Shown here in pieces: positions 7,231 through 14,931 of a stretch of DNA of 27,092 nt. The position numbers were made by a program, and so were the translations under genes. The DNA is from Halovenus sp. (lineage in GTDB: Archaea > Halobacteriota > Halobacteria > Halobacteriales > Haloarculaceae). Numbering within the stretch: the first letter of the stretch is position 1; each line of letters opens with the position of its first letter. The notes beneath the pieces are model-generated. The model saw only the letters and a program-made list of their open reading frames with translations, made no database searches and had not been told where the DNA came from. The DNA is taken from assembly GCA_003551945.1 (NCBI GenBank), contig PUNZ01000120.1, forward strand, positions 1 through 27,092. Reading direction: 5' to 3'.

Positions 7231-8280
7231 ATGGTTGAGAACCTCAACCGTCGCAAGTTCTTGCAAGTCGGGAGTGTTGCTGTCGGGGCAACAGCGCTTG
7301 CAGGATGTCTCGGCGATGATGACGATGGAGAATTCCCAAACAGAACACTGCAACTGGTGAACCACTATTCAGAGGGTGGTGGACTCGACCAGAACTTCCG
7401 TGAACTACAGCCGTTCTGGGAGGAGCAGATAGATGGGACCTGGTCTCAAACCTATCAGCCTGGGGCAGGGACGCGGAACGGCATCTCATACATGATCAAC
7501 AACACGGACCCGGACATGCACTCCGTTGGGATGCTCGACGGTGTCTCGATGGCGTCCGCCCGAGCGTTTGATGTTGCTGATGACAGCCGTGAACCGGTGT
7601 TCTCGCCGGAGCAAATCGAATATATTGGAACGCTGACTGCCGAAACCACTATTATCCGGATTCGAGAGGATGAAGATCGGTTTTCCGATATTAACGGGTT
7701 TGTCGAGTACGTTCAGGATAATCCCGGCGAGGTCGTTATGGGATCTTCGGGACCAACAAACCGATTCAGCCAGGCGGGAATCCAGCTGATCGACGCACTG
7801 GACCTGGACATGCGCATCGTTCCATTCGATGGTGGTGGGCCGGTCGAAACGGCACTGCTCCAGGAGGAAGTTGACGTTATTCCGCGCGGTGTATACAACA
7901 GTCGGAGCATAGAGGATGACTCGACTGCCATCGCCATGTATTGGGATGAGAACAATTGGCCAGAAATCACGAACGACGCGCCACCGATTAACGACGCGCT
8001 CGGGCTTGATCTCGAATACGGGCCGACTGTTGGTGCGAACGTCTACTACACCACTGCCGAAGCAGCGGAGAACCATCCGGATCGGTACGAAACGATGGTA
8101 GAGACGTTCGAAGCGGCAGGGACAAGCGAGGACTACTTGGCGAGCTTGGACGAAGTCGACGAGTTCGAGCGGGATAAAGTGGATGTTCAGGGGTCAGAGT
8201 ACGCGCGCAACTTGGTTGAAGACGGGATCGAAACCTACAGTGATTTCGTCCCACTCTTCCAACAGTACGTCGAGGACTGA
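7231..8280 (+). CDS. Tripartite tricarboxylate transporter substrate-binding lipoprotein (TctC-like)
   Basis: A 349-residue exported binding protein. The N-terminus has a twin-arginine motif (NRRKFLQVG, Arg7-Arg8), a hydrophobic stretch, then a lipobox LAGC with Cys26, followed by an acidic linker. It is therefore probably Tat-exported, lipid-anchored and faces outside the cell. The mature part resembles the TctC/Bug family: a ligand-loop-like segment with YSEGGG, then a QPGAGTRNG element near residues 75-83 matching the family PGAGG region. Such proteins capture carboxylates for a TctA/TctB membrane complex, and both partners follow on the same strand. ATG 7231 is supported by atttatgt at 7200-7207, 27 bp upstream. 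The ligand cannot be deduced. Confidence 0.85.
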   Translation: MVENLNRRKFLQVGSVAVGATALAGCLGDDDDGEFPNRTLQLVNHYSEGGGLDQNFRELQPFWEEQIDGTWSQTYQPGAGTRNGISYMINNTDPDMHSVGMLDGVSMASARAFDVADDSREPVFSPEQIEYIGTLTAETTIIRIREDEDRFSDINGFVEYVQDNPGEVVMGSSGPTNRFSQAGIQLIDALDLDMRIVPFDGGGPVETALLQEEVDVIPRGVYNSRSIEDDSTAIAMYWDENNWPEITNDAPPINDALGLDLEYGPTVGANVYYTTAEAAENHPDRYETMVETFEAAGTSEDYLASLDEVDEFERDKVDVQGSEYARNLVEDGIETYSDFVPLFQQYVED

Positions 8281-8441
8281 TCTCGGGACATCCAGTCAGA
8301 GGCACCCCATTTCGACTAACAACAAAATTTCGAATATATTTCACGTATTAAAAATATAGAATGGAACCAACTAACACTGATGACTGGTGATGAACCTACA
8401 ACTGGACTGAATCAAAGACAACAACACATAGAGGGCCAAAC

Positions 8442-8969
8442 ATGACAGACCCGGACATAGAGGAAGTAGAAAACGAGTCGGTACCGTTCTCGATTCCCCT
8501 CTCTGCGATGACCAGATACCTGCTTCCAGCGGTGCTACTTGTCCTCGGTGCAAATTACGTCCGAGAGACGTTGGGAAGCATTCGCTGGGCCAACCTTCAG
8601 TATCCGTATTTGATTATCGGACTGATGTCGGGCTTGCTCCTTCTCGTTATCATCGAGGAAACCCGGACTCTACGGGCAATGGATCCGGATGTTAAAACGA
8701 AGCCTGCGCTGAAGGCCTGGATTGATCAGTGGGGTGTCTCGATTGGGTTTGGAGTCATCGCAGTCACGTACGTATGGCTTGTTCCGATCACCGGGTTCTT
8801 TTCGGCTTCAATAGCGGCAATGGCGTCGATAATGTACGTTGCCGGAGTCCGAAACTACCGGGTGAGTATCCCCGTGATCTGTGGGATCTTGGGACTTGTG
8901 TGGCTCATGTTCGTCGAAGTCATTGGTATTATCCCACCGTCAGGGTTTATTGACGGGTTGGTGTTATAA
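8442..8969 (+). CDS. Tripartite tricarboxylate transporter small membrane subunit (TctB-like)
   Basis: A 175-residue protein with an acidic N-terminus and about four to five hydrophobic segments (near 24-37, 51-70, 96-113, 118-131 and 142-163), as expected for the small TctB subunit. Sequence conservation in this family is low, so the call rests mainly on size, topology and its place between TctC- and TctA-like genes. Its stop overlaps the next start (taatg), so it is translationally coupled to the TctA gene. It is separated from the binding-protein gene by 161 bp of AT-rich sequence with no good TATA box at leaderless distance. It is either co-transcribed with a long spacer or has a leadered transcript. 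Confidence 0.82.
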   Translation: MTDPDIEEVENESVPFSIPLSAMTRYLLPAVLLVLGANYVRETLGSIRWANLQYPYLIIGLMSGLLLLVIIEETRTLRAMDPDVKTKPALKAWIDQWGVSIGFGVIAVTYVWLVPITGFFSASIAAMASIMYVAGVRNYRVSIPVICGILGLVWLMFVEVIGIIPPSGFIDGLVL

Positions 8970-10474
8970 TGACGACGTCATTTATCATTGAGTCGATTAT
9001 TCATCTTGCGACGCCGGTGAATATGGGGCTGATAGTCCTTGGTGTAACTCTCGGGATTATGTTCGGTGCAATCCCTGGATTTACCGGATCAAACACGGTT
9101 GCAATTATGCTTCCGTTCACGCTTGCGATGTCTCCGGAAATCGCAATCGTGTTTCTCTCATGTTTGTACGTCGGTGCAAATTATGGAGGAGCCATTCCAG
9201 CCGTGTTGATCAATACGCCAGGGACAGCAGGAGCGACAGCGACAGTGCTGGACGCCTATCCAATGTCAAAAAAAGGAGAACCCTCGAAGGCGCTGGGGAT
9301 TTCAATCTCTGCGAGCGTGATCGGCGGGTTGTTTTCGGCTGTCGTGATCGTCTTGCTACTGAATCCAATCGGGGATTTCGCCTTTCAGTTTGGTAACCGA
9401 GAGATTTTCGTCCTCGGGTTGTTCGGAATCTCAGCGCTCGCCGTGGCCGTCGGCGACGACACAAAAAAAGGGCTTATTTCGGGGTTCTTTGGCTTGTTTC
9501 TTGCAACGTGGCCGATTGACCCGACGACCGCACAGCCGCGAATGGATTTCGGCTTCAACCCCTTGTTTGACCAAGTGCCGTTTATTCCGGTGGTAATCGG
9601 TATCTTTGCCATTTCTGAGCTGTTTTATCTTATCAGTCAGAAACAGATCAGCGAGCAAGAAGACATCAACACGACGTACGCAGGGATTATTGATGGGTTC
9701 AAATACGTCATCAGACGTCCATTCCAAATTACTCGTGCGATGGTTATCGGGCTCATCATCGGATCAATGCCTGGCGCCGGAGCCTCGGTTGGCGGATTTA
9801 TTAGCTGGGCAACAGCAAAGTCGATGGCTGCTGATCAGTCATCTTTCGGAACCGGGAACCCCGACGGCGTCGTCGCCTCGGAAGCTGCAAATAATGCAGT
9901 GACGTCCGGAGCGCTCATTCCGACGTTGACTCTTGGAATTCCAGGGAGTGCAACGACTGCAGTCATGCTCGCTGGACTGTTGCTTCACGGCGTGCGGCCA
10001 GGCCCAACGCTAATGGAAGAGTTTGCGTTTGAGGCGAACGTTATTATCGTCTCGTTGTTCTTCGCCAACATCGTTTTGTTGATCGTAGCATTCCTCATCT
10101 CGAAGTACATTGTTCGGGTTGTTACCTTCCCAACAGAGTACCTCGTACCGTCAATTCTCGTGATGACCGCGATCGGCGCGTTCGTCCTCAGAAACCAAGT
10201 GTTTGATATCTGGTGGATGCTGCTGTTCGGCTTCGTCGGCGTCGTAATGCGGGTGAACGGTTACTCACTAATACCGCTCATCTTAGGTGTTGTTCTGGGG
10301 CCGATTATCGAGGGAGCCTATCTTCGAAGTATGTTGATCTCCGATGGAGACTTCCTCTACTTCTTTGGCTCACGGATCGCTATCGGCCTCTGGATCGTGA
10401 CGCTGTTGGTGTTGTTCGCCAGACCACTGATCACGCTCACGAAAACACAGGTGGTCCCAAAAATACGTTCTTGA
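8969..10474 (+). CDS. Tripartite tricarboxylate transporter large permease (TctA-like)
   Basis: A 501-residue polytopic membrane protein of the TctA family, the main channel-forming subunit of secondary binding-protein-dependent carboxylate transporters. Family motifs are clear: GAIPGFTGSNTVAIMLPF (about 33-50), VLINTPGTAGATATVLDAYP in the first half, then in the second half SMPGAGASVGGFISWATAKS and TLGIPGSATTAVMLAGLLL. The two GxxPG repeats reflect the internal duplication of the family. Length and topology are complete. It begins one base inside the TctB stop codon, and together with the binding protein at 7231 forms a full three-part uptake system that probably feeds a carboxylate to the neighbouring enzymes. 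Confidence 0.94.
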   Translation: MTTSFIIESIIHLATPVNMGLIVLGVTLGIMFGAIPGFTGSNTVAIMLPFTLAMSPEIAIVFLSCLYVGANYGGAIPAVLINTPGTAGATATVLDAYPMSKKGEPSKALGISISASVIGGLFSAVVIVLLLNPIGDFAFQFGNREIFVLGLFGISALAVAVGDDTKKGLISGFFGLFLATWPIDPTTAQPRMDFGFNPLFDQVPFIPVVIGIFAISELFYLISQKQISEQEDINTTYAGIIDGFKYVIRRPFQITRAMVIGLIIGSMPGAGASVGGFISWATAKSMAADQSSFGTGNPDGVVASEAANNAVTSGALIPTLTLGIPGSATTAVMLAGLLLHGVRPGPTLMEEFAFEANVIIVSLFFANIVLLIVAFLISKYIVRVVTFPTEYLVPSILVMTAIGAFVLRNQVFDIWWMLLFGFVGVVMRVNGYSLIPLILGVVLGPIIEGAYLRSMLISDGDFLYFFGSRIAIGLWIVTLLVLFARPLITLTKTQVVPKIRS

Positions 10475-10613
10475 ACGCGCTGGTTCGTATTTTTCGATCG
10501 GTATCCGAGTACCATTTCACAGGGTGACAAAGCGGATGCCACGGGGCGTAACACGAGGCGGTTCACCGTGAGACATTTATGTTACTCGGCCATACACAAA
10601 GTCGATAGCACGG

Positions 10614-11045
10614 ATGGCAGAATTCCACACCGCAATCGAAATTGACCGACCACGGTCAGCCGTCTGGGATGTTCTTACCGATTTCGAATCCTATGAGAAG
10701 TGGAATCCATACCTCTCGATTGCTCGTGGCACGCCGAGAGATGGTGCTGCAGTGGAACTTCACATTACCCCGTCGAAACGTTCAGACCGGACAGAGACAG
10801 GAAAAATAACGGCTCTCGAACCCGGGACGCTGCTGCAGTGGGAATCTGTTGCACTGTATTCGGTGATTTACGCGAGCACGCACCGCTTCGGAGTTCAACG
10901 GCTTGATGACGAACGCACGCGGTTTGACAATCAAAAAGAGTATCACGGACTGCTCGCACCACTGGTCGCTGATGACGATATCAAAGATGACCTCGACGAG
11001 ATGAACCGCGCGCTTGCTGCGTATGTCGAAAACCAGTATCCGTGA
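10614..11045 (+). CDS. SRPBCC (START/polyketide-cyclase-like) domain protein
   Basis: A 143-residue single-domain protein of the SRPBCC fold. The opening (FHTAIEIDRPRSAVWDVLTD, about 4-23) followed by FESYEKWNPYL (24-34) matches the start of this family, in which a beta strand and two helices precede the cavity. Later strands end in a C-terminal helix (DDDIKDDLDEMNRALAAYVEN). These proteins bind hydrophobic or aromatic ligands and act as cyclases, hydrolases or carriers. The specific activity is unknown. It follows the transporter genes after 139 bp, with a TATA-like catttatgtt at 10574-10583. It may be part of the same catabolic set, or a separately controlled gene. Confidence 0.82.
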   Translation: MAEFHTAIEIDRPRSAVWDVLTDFESYEKWNPYLSIARGTPRDGAAVELHITPSKRSDRTETGKITALEPGTLLQWESVALYSVIYASTHRFGVQRLDDERTRFDNQKEYHGLLAPLVADDDIKDDLDEMNRALAAYVENQYP

Positions 11046-11211
11046 CTGGCTCTCACGTACGTTCCACCGTGTCAACCTCGGTTCCGGTCTCGAAGACCGC
11101 TGAACTCTTGGGTTCTTTTTTGCACGCTTACAATCGGTCGTGCGGGATTGAACTGGAGAGCAACGAGTCTGGTCGGACAAGGATGGCAACAAGATTGCCA
11201 CGACAGTCCAA

Positions 11212-11219
11212 TTTTTATA
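11212..11219 (+). promoter_or_regulatory. TATA element that fixes the cyclase-family start
   Basis: tttttata is centred about 25 bp before ATG 11241. An upstream in-frame ATG at 11148 lies before this promoter, so the shorter leaderless form is preferred. Confidence 0.6.
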
Positions 11220-11240
11220 CTCGGAACGTCCGTATTAAAT

Positions 11241-11891
11241 ATGGAATTTAGAGACCTCAGTATTCCAGTTTACGAAGAGACGACTGTCCCGCCAGGACTT
11301 CCAAGCTTTCGGCAAGGCGGCGTTATCCGCAACGACGAATCCGGCGGCTACGAAAGCGATTATATAACGACGACAACCCACATCGGGACGCACCTCGACT
11401 CGCCATTCCATTTTGATGCTGATGGGCGGACGATTGGCGATCTCGAACTTGAAGAGCTTGTCCGACCAACTAAACGAGCCGACATCCGTGGGCAGGGATG
11501 GGATGAACCCGAGACTGAAATTCCGCTTGAGCCAATCAAAGAGGCGCTACCCGAACCGCTGGAGACGGACGACTACTTGTTCGTCCATACCGGGTGGGCA
11601 GACAAATGTATCGAACAAAAAGAGTACTATCTCGAAAGTCCCCATTATCATCCAGACGTTTCGGAGTTTGTTGTCGAGTCCGGTGCAAAAGGGCTGATTA
11701 CCGACACGCCGATAGATTCCGGTGATCACGGAATGGTCAACCACTTTACGCTGTGTGAAAACGACTGTGTGATCGTCGAGAACGTCGCAAATCTCGATGG
11801 GCTCCCAGATCTGTTTACGACGTGGGTGATCCCGATGAACCTCGCGAACGGTGATGGCGCACCGGCTCGCGTATTCCTTGTTGACGAATAG
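11241..11891 (+). CDS. Cyclase family metal-dependent hydrolase (kynurenine formamidase-like fold)
   Basis: A 216-residue member of the cyclase/KynB/isatin-hydrolase family (PF04199-type). The defining motif HIGTHLDSPFH is at residues 47-57, giving His47, His51, Asp53 and His57 as likely metal ligands. The remainder has the family pattern of a strand-rich swivelling fold, with ITDTPIDSG and DHGMVNHFTLCENDCVIVE towards the C-terminus. Members hydrolyse cyclic or N-formyl amide bonds, using manganese or zinc. This fits the amidase-containing neighbourhood, but kynurenine itself is not implied because no other kynurenine genes are present. ATG 11241 is chosen because a TATA element lies 25 bp upstream. 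A longer in-frame start at 11148 would add a leader peptide atypical of the family. Confidence 0.88.
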   Translation: MEFRDLSIPVYEETTVPPGLPSFRQGGVIRNDESGGYESDYITTTTHIGTHLDSPFHFDADGRTIGDLELEELVRPTKRADIRGQGWDEPETEIPLEPIKEALPEPLETDDYLFVHTGWADKCIEQKEYYLESPHYHPDVSEFVVESGAKGLITDTPIDSGDHGMVNHFTLCENDCVIVENVANLDGLPDLFTTWVIPMNLANGDGAPARVFLVDE

Positions 11892-11953
11892 CCGTTTCGA
11901 GCGTCCTCCGATTTTGGATGGGAGCGCAACTTGGCGTGTGCCCCCGAGACAAT

Positions 11954-12538
11954 TCAAGCCGGGTAGTTTTCTAACTCCCAGCCGACGAATTCGTCTTCAA
12001 GCTGGATATCGAGTGCGCGTAAAACGTGGGTCAGTGAGACGTAGTATCCAGCGAGGATTGCTAATCCTACAATGGTTCCTGCATCGTAATGAGTGGCAAT
12101 CCGTTCGTGTGTCTCATCACTAATTTCCCCATCGTGTTCGACAAACTCGAAAGCGTAGGAGGCGAGTGACTGGTGTGGTTCGTCAATCGACGCAAGTTCG
12201 TTCCGAGAAATTGCGAGAATAATCTCCCTGGAAAGTCCAGCCCGTTCAAGACCAGCAATAACGTGGTCGTGCCACTCATACGGTGAATCCATTGCTTTTG
12301 CAATCGAGAGGATCACACACTCAACTGCTGGTTTCGAAAGTCCGGTTTCAGTCCAGAGCTCGGTGTTCATCGTTACGTGGGCGGCTCCCAGTTCCGGGTT
12401 GTTGGAGAAGGTCAGCACGGTTGGCTGTTGGTTCCAAAACTGTGAGTCGATATCCAGCGGGAGTTGTTGTGATTTCTCAGAGATGATATCATACTCTGCT
12501 GGCAAGTCTTCAGGCTGAACGTACGGAATTCGTGGCAC
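11954..12538 (-). CDS. Carboxymuconolactone decarboxylase (CMD/AhpD-like) family protein
   Basis: About 194 residues, all-helical, of the AhpD/CMD superfamily. The core reads NPELGAAHVTMNTELW, then a helix with SKPAVECVILSIAKAM, then DSPYEWHDHVIAGLERAG. In AhpD the last block carries CxxC...H. Here the two cysteines are replaced by Ser and Glu while the His is kept, as in gamma-carboxymuconolactone decarboxylase. A peroxidase-reductase role is therefore unlikely and a decarboxylase/lactone role more plausible. I use GTG 12538 (MPRIPYVQPEDLP) as the start. A TATA box at 12561-12570 is centred 28 bp upstream, and this N-terminus resembles the family. A longer frame from GTG 12589 would place the TATA box inside the gene. 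It is convergent with the cyclase gene. Confidence 0.84.
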   Translation of the reverse strand: MPRIPYVQPEDLPAEYDIISEKSQQLPLDIDSQFWNQQPTVLTFSNNPELGAAHVTMNTELWTETGLSKPAVECVILSIAKAMDSPYEWHDHVIAGLERAGLSREIILAISRNELASIDEPHQSLASYAFEFVEHDGEISDETHERIATHYDAGTIVGLAILAGYYVSLTHVLRALDIQLEDEFVGWELENYPA

Positions 12539-12560
12539 TCTGTACCAATTGAACCCCCGG

Positions 12561-12570
12561 TATTTATATT
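12561..12570 (-). promoter_or_regulatory. TATA element that fixes the CMD-family start
   Basis: tatttatatt is centred about 28 bp upstream of GTG 12538. It argues for that start over GTG 12589, which would enclose it. Confidence 0.6.
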
Positions 12571-12622
12571 TCAGCTTCTCGCTTTCCACGAGCTCCTGTT
12601 TTCCCCGGCTTCGGTAGGGGTG

Positions 12623-13423
12623 TTAAATCACGCTCTCGAGCCAGCCGCCATCGACGCGGAACACTTCGCCGGTGATATAACTCGTCCGCGGCGAGGCGAG
12701 AAACGCGACCGCATCGGCGAATTCGTCGGGCCGCCCTGGCCTGTCGAGTAGCACCTCGTCGGTCCGGCTCTGGAGAGCTTCTTCGATGCTGATTCCGCGG
12801 TGTTCGGCGCGGCGTTGAACCTTGTATTCGATTCGCTCGGTCATGATGAACCGCGGCGTCACACAGTTCGCCCGCACGTCCGGAGCGTACTCTTTGGCAA
12901 TCGTCTTGGTCAGCCCGTAGAGCCCAAGTCGGAAGACGTTCGAGATGGCATGGTTCTCAGGGGGTTCTCTGGCCGAGGCGCTCGTAACGGTGATTAGCGA
13001 ACCACGGTCGCTCTCGATTAGTTCTGGCAGTGCCGCCTTTGACAGTGCAACGTTGCTCTTGATCACCTCTTCGTGGGCGTCGTCCCACTGTGATTCGGTC
13101 GCCTCGGCGAGCGTCACTGCCGGTGGGCCGCCGTGGTTGTTGATCATGATGTCGAGGCCGCCGAAGCGGGCAACGGTCGTCTCTACTGCAGCCTCGATTT
13201 GCTGGCCATCGGTTACATCGCAGGCGACAGCTAGAACCTGTTCGGCCTCGACCGAGTCATACTCGGTACAAAGTCGGTCGCGCGCGTCGACCGCGCGGTC
13301 TTTGCTCCGGGAAGTGATGACAATGTTTGCACCTTCAGCGGCGAGTCGGGCGGCACTTGCAAAGCCGAGTCCGGCGCTTGAGGCGGCGACAAATGCTGTG
13401 CTACCGACGAGTTCGAGATCCAT
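12623..13423 (-). CDS. Atypical short-chain dehydrogenase/reductase (BKR-like)
   Basis: A 266-residue SDR-fold protein. The cofactor motif TGxxxGxG appears as AASSAGLG (13-20), the acidic turn CDVTD is at 68-72, NNHGG replaces NNAG (95-99), and the serine strand TVTSASA is at 145-151. In the usual YxxxK region the sequence is HAISNVFRLGLYGLTKTIA. Aligned to standard SDRs, the catalytic Tyr becomes Ser161 and Lys becomes Arg165. This is the pattern of a known subgroup annotated as BKR-like SDRs without a perfect catalytic tetrad. The C-terminal SYITGEVFRVDGGW is standard. It likely acts on a hydroxy or oxo intermediate of the pathway, but its chemistry is uncertain. A TATA element at 13447-13454 is 27 bp before ATG 13423. 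It is divergent from the IclR gene. Confidence 0.9.
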   Translation of the reverse strand: MDLELVGSTAFVAASSAGLGFASAARLAAEGANIVITSRSKDRAVDARDRLCTEYDSVEAEQVLAVACDVTDGQQIEAAVETTVARFGGLDIMINNHGGPPAVTLAEATESQWDDAHEEVIKSNVALSKAALPELIESDRGSLITVTSASAREPPENHAISNVFRLGLYGLTKTIAKEYAPDVRANCVTPRFIMTERIEYKVQRRAEHRGISIEEALQSRTDEVLLDRPGRPDEFADAVAFLASPRTSYITGEVFRVDGGWLESVI

Positions 13424-13446
13424 ACGTTCTGCTGGGGGTATTGGAC

Positions 13447-13454
13447 GTATAAAT
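13447..13454 (-). promoter_or_regulatory. TATA element of the SDR gene
   Basis: gtataaat, read as atttatac on the minus strand, is centred about 27 bp from ATG 13423 and indicates a leaderless transcript divergent from the IclR regulator. Confidence 0.6.
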
Positions 13455-13543
13455 CTACGCCCGGCGACGAGACACGGATTGCAGAATTGGAAAGGATAAA
13501 TCAGTGGGGTCAGTCACTGGCGGAGGAGATACCTTTTTCTTCA

Positions 13544-13558
13544 TTCGTTAGCAACGAA
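13544..13558. promoter_or_regulatory. Operator-like dyad at the IclR gene start (site 4)
   Basis: TTCGTT-AGC-AACGAA has perfect 6-bp arms and a 3-bp spacer, ending five bases before ATG 13564. It covers the expected leaderless transcription start, so binding would block transcription. This suggests negative autoregulation by the IclR protein and links the regulator to the six similar dyads at 2162, 2403, 2601, 14874, 15032 and 15179. Confidence 0.66.
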
Positions 13559-13563
13559 CAAAC

Positions 13564-14331
13564 ATGAGCGAACCAACCGAACGCCGCTCGGTCAAGTCTA
13601 CTCGGACGACGTTCCGAATCATCGGGGAACTCGAAGCCAGTGACGGAGCGCGGCTTACTGACCTCGCCGACGAACTCGAACTGGCAAAAAGCACCGTTCA
13701 CCAGCAGCTATCAGCACTCCACGAGGAGGGCTACGTGATCAAGGAGGATGGAGCCTACCAGCTGGGGCTGAAGTTCCTGAATCTGGGTGAGCACGTACGA
13801 ACCCGCAAAAAGGTGTACACCCTGTCCGAGCCGTTGGTCGAAGAGCTCGCGACAAAAACGGGCGAGCGAGCACAGTTCTTTGCCGAAGAACACGGTCGTG
13901 CCATCTATATCCACACCAAACAGGGCGAACACGCCGTCCAGACCAACCGACGGGTCGGGAAACAACGGTATCTCCACTCAAGTGCCGGTGGGAAGGCGAT
14001 TTTAGCCCACCTGCCTCCCGAAAAAATTGAGGCGGTCATTGAGCGCTGGGGGCTCCCACAAGAAACCGAAAACAGCCACACGACACGCGAGGCGTTGTTC
14101 GCTGATCTCGAGACGATTCGAGAACGGGGCTACAGCCTCAACCGTGCCGAGTCGATCAGTGGCCTCTGGTCTATCGGTGTTCCCGTTATTGGGCCGGACG
14201 ACCGCCCCGTTGGCTCGTTTAGCATCTCTGGGCCGCGACACCGAATGAAGGGCACCCCCGCTCGCGACGAAATGGTTGATCTCCTGTTGGGAACGGCCAA
14301 CGAACTCGAACTCAACATCGCGTACTCCTAA
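13564..14331 (+). CDS. IclR family transcriptional regulator
   Basis: A 255-residue DNA-binding regulator. Residues about 15-68 form the winged helix: RIIGELEASDGARLTDLADE, LELAKSTVHQQLSALHEEGY (helix-turn-helix about 31-57), then the wing EDGAYQLG. Residues about 80-250 form the IclR effector domain, with YLHSSAGGKAILAHLP and GLWSIGVPVIGPDDRPVGSFSISGP, the usual ligand-pocket blocks. IclR proteins control catabolic genes in response to small acids or aromatic compounds. The gene lies at the centre of an enzyme cluster and has a perfect palindrome over its own start. It is the best candidate for reading the seven related dyads. The TATA element is weak (T-rich at about 13531-13539). Confidence 0.94.
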   Translation: MSEPTERRSVKSTRTTFRIIGELEASDGARLTDLADELELAKSTVHQQLSALHEEGYVIKEDGAYQLGLKFLNLGEHVRTRKKVYTLSEPLVEELATKTGERAQFFAEEHGRAIYIHTKQGEHAVQTNRRVGKQRYLHSSAGGKAILAHLPPEKIEAVIERWGLPQETENSHTTREALFADLETIRERGYSLNRAESISGLWSIGVPVIGPDDRPVGSFSISGPRHRMKGTPARDEMVDLLLGTANELELNIAYS

Positions 14332-14380
14332 CCCGCCGTTCGACATATACACTTATTTGAGTGCCCTCCAAAGCCGGGGT

Positions 14381-14782
14381 ATGGTTGTACTCGCAGCTGT
14401 TAGTGACGCCAAGACAGATGCACAAATTGTTGCCGAGGCTGATGCCCTCGCACAGACGTTTGGGATCGAACTTCACGTCGTTCACGTACGCAACTATGAC
14501 TCGCTCAGCGACGCTGAGGCCGACCGAACCGATAACACGATCAAACAACGCGCGAAAAAAACGGCTGCGAACGCTGCCGATTCCGCGGCGTCAACCGTTG
14601 TCAGCGTGGGTCGTATCGGACAGCCGGCGGCTGAAATTCTTGCGTATGCTGACACCGTTGACGCCCGCTACATCGTCATTGGCGGACAAAAGCGCTCACC
14701 CGTCGGCAAGGCGTTGTTCGGTAGTACAACTCAACAGGTCTTGTTGGGTGCAGACCGGCCGGTACTCACGGTGATGGACTGA
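14381..14782 (+). CDS. Universal stress protein (UspA family)
   Basis: A 133-residue single-domain UspA protein. It starts MVVLAAVSDAKTDAQIVAEA and has the strand ELHVVHV after the first helix. It ends with the ATP-binding signature VIGGQKRSPVGKALFGSTTQ (about 105-124), corresponding to G-x2-G-x9-G-(S/T), followed by PVLTVMD. Such proteins bind nucleotides in the cytoplasm and are common beside transporter and catabolic genes in haloarchaea. ATG 14381 is chosen because an acttattt element at 14351-14358 lies 27 bp upstream. A longer in-frame start would overlap the IclR gene. It is 49 bp from IclR and may also be read through from it. Confidence 0.9.
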   Translation: MVVLAAVSDAKTDAQIVAEADALAQTFGIELHVVHVRNYDSLSDAEADRTDNTIKQRAKKTAANAADSAASTVVSVGRIGQPAAEILAYADTVDARYIVIGGQKRSPVGKALFGSTTQQVLLGADRPVLTVMD

Positions 14783-14873
14783 GGTACGACTTCCGCCTCC
14801 GCTAGAGTTGGTTCTCTTGAGTTCCCTCATGGACGGTCATGTCGAGTAGTCTTGGTACTTGTTATCACACATG

Positions 14874-14888
14874 TTCGCCTCCAACGAA
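14874..14888. promoter_or_regulatory. Operator-like dyad, site 5
   Basis: TTCGCC-TCC-AACGAA keeps the TTCG/CGAA ends but has two mismatches in the inner arm positions. Over 17 bp with its G/C flanks it matches site 6 read on the other strand except at one base. Confidence 0.5.
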
Positions 14889-14931
14889 CACTGAGCAGTC
14901 GGTTCGTTTTTATTGTCTGGTCTCTCGAACG

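Noticed and set aside
10484..10498. TTCGTATTTTTCGAT after the TctA gene as an eighth dyad
   Set aside because: One end base departs from the TTCG-N7-CGAA frame and the inner positions do not pair, so it is likely chance.
11148..11240. N-terminal extension of the cyclase gene from ATG 11148
   Set aside because: It lies upstream of the TATA element at 11212-11219, and the added peptide is unlike the family.
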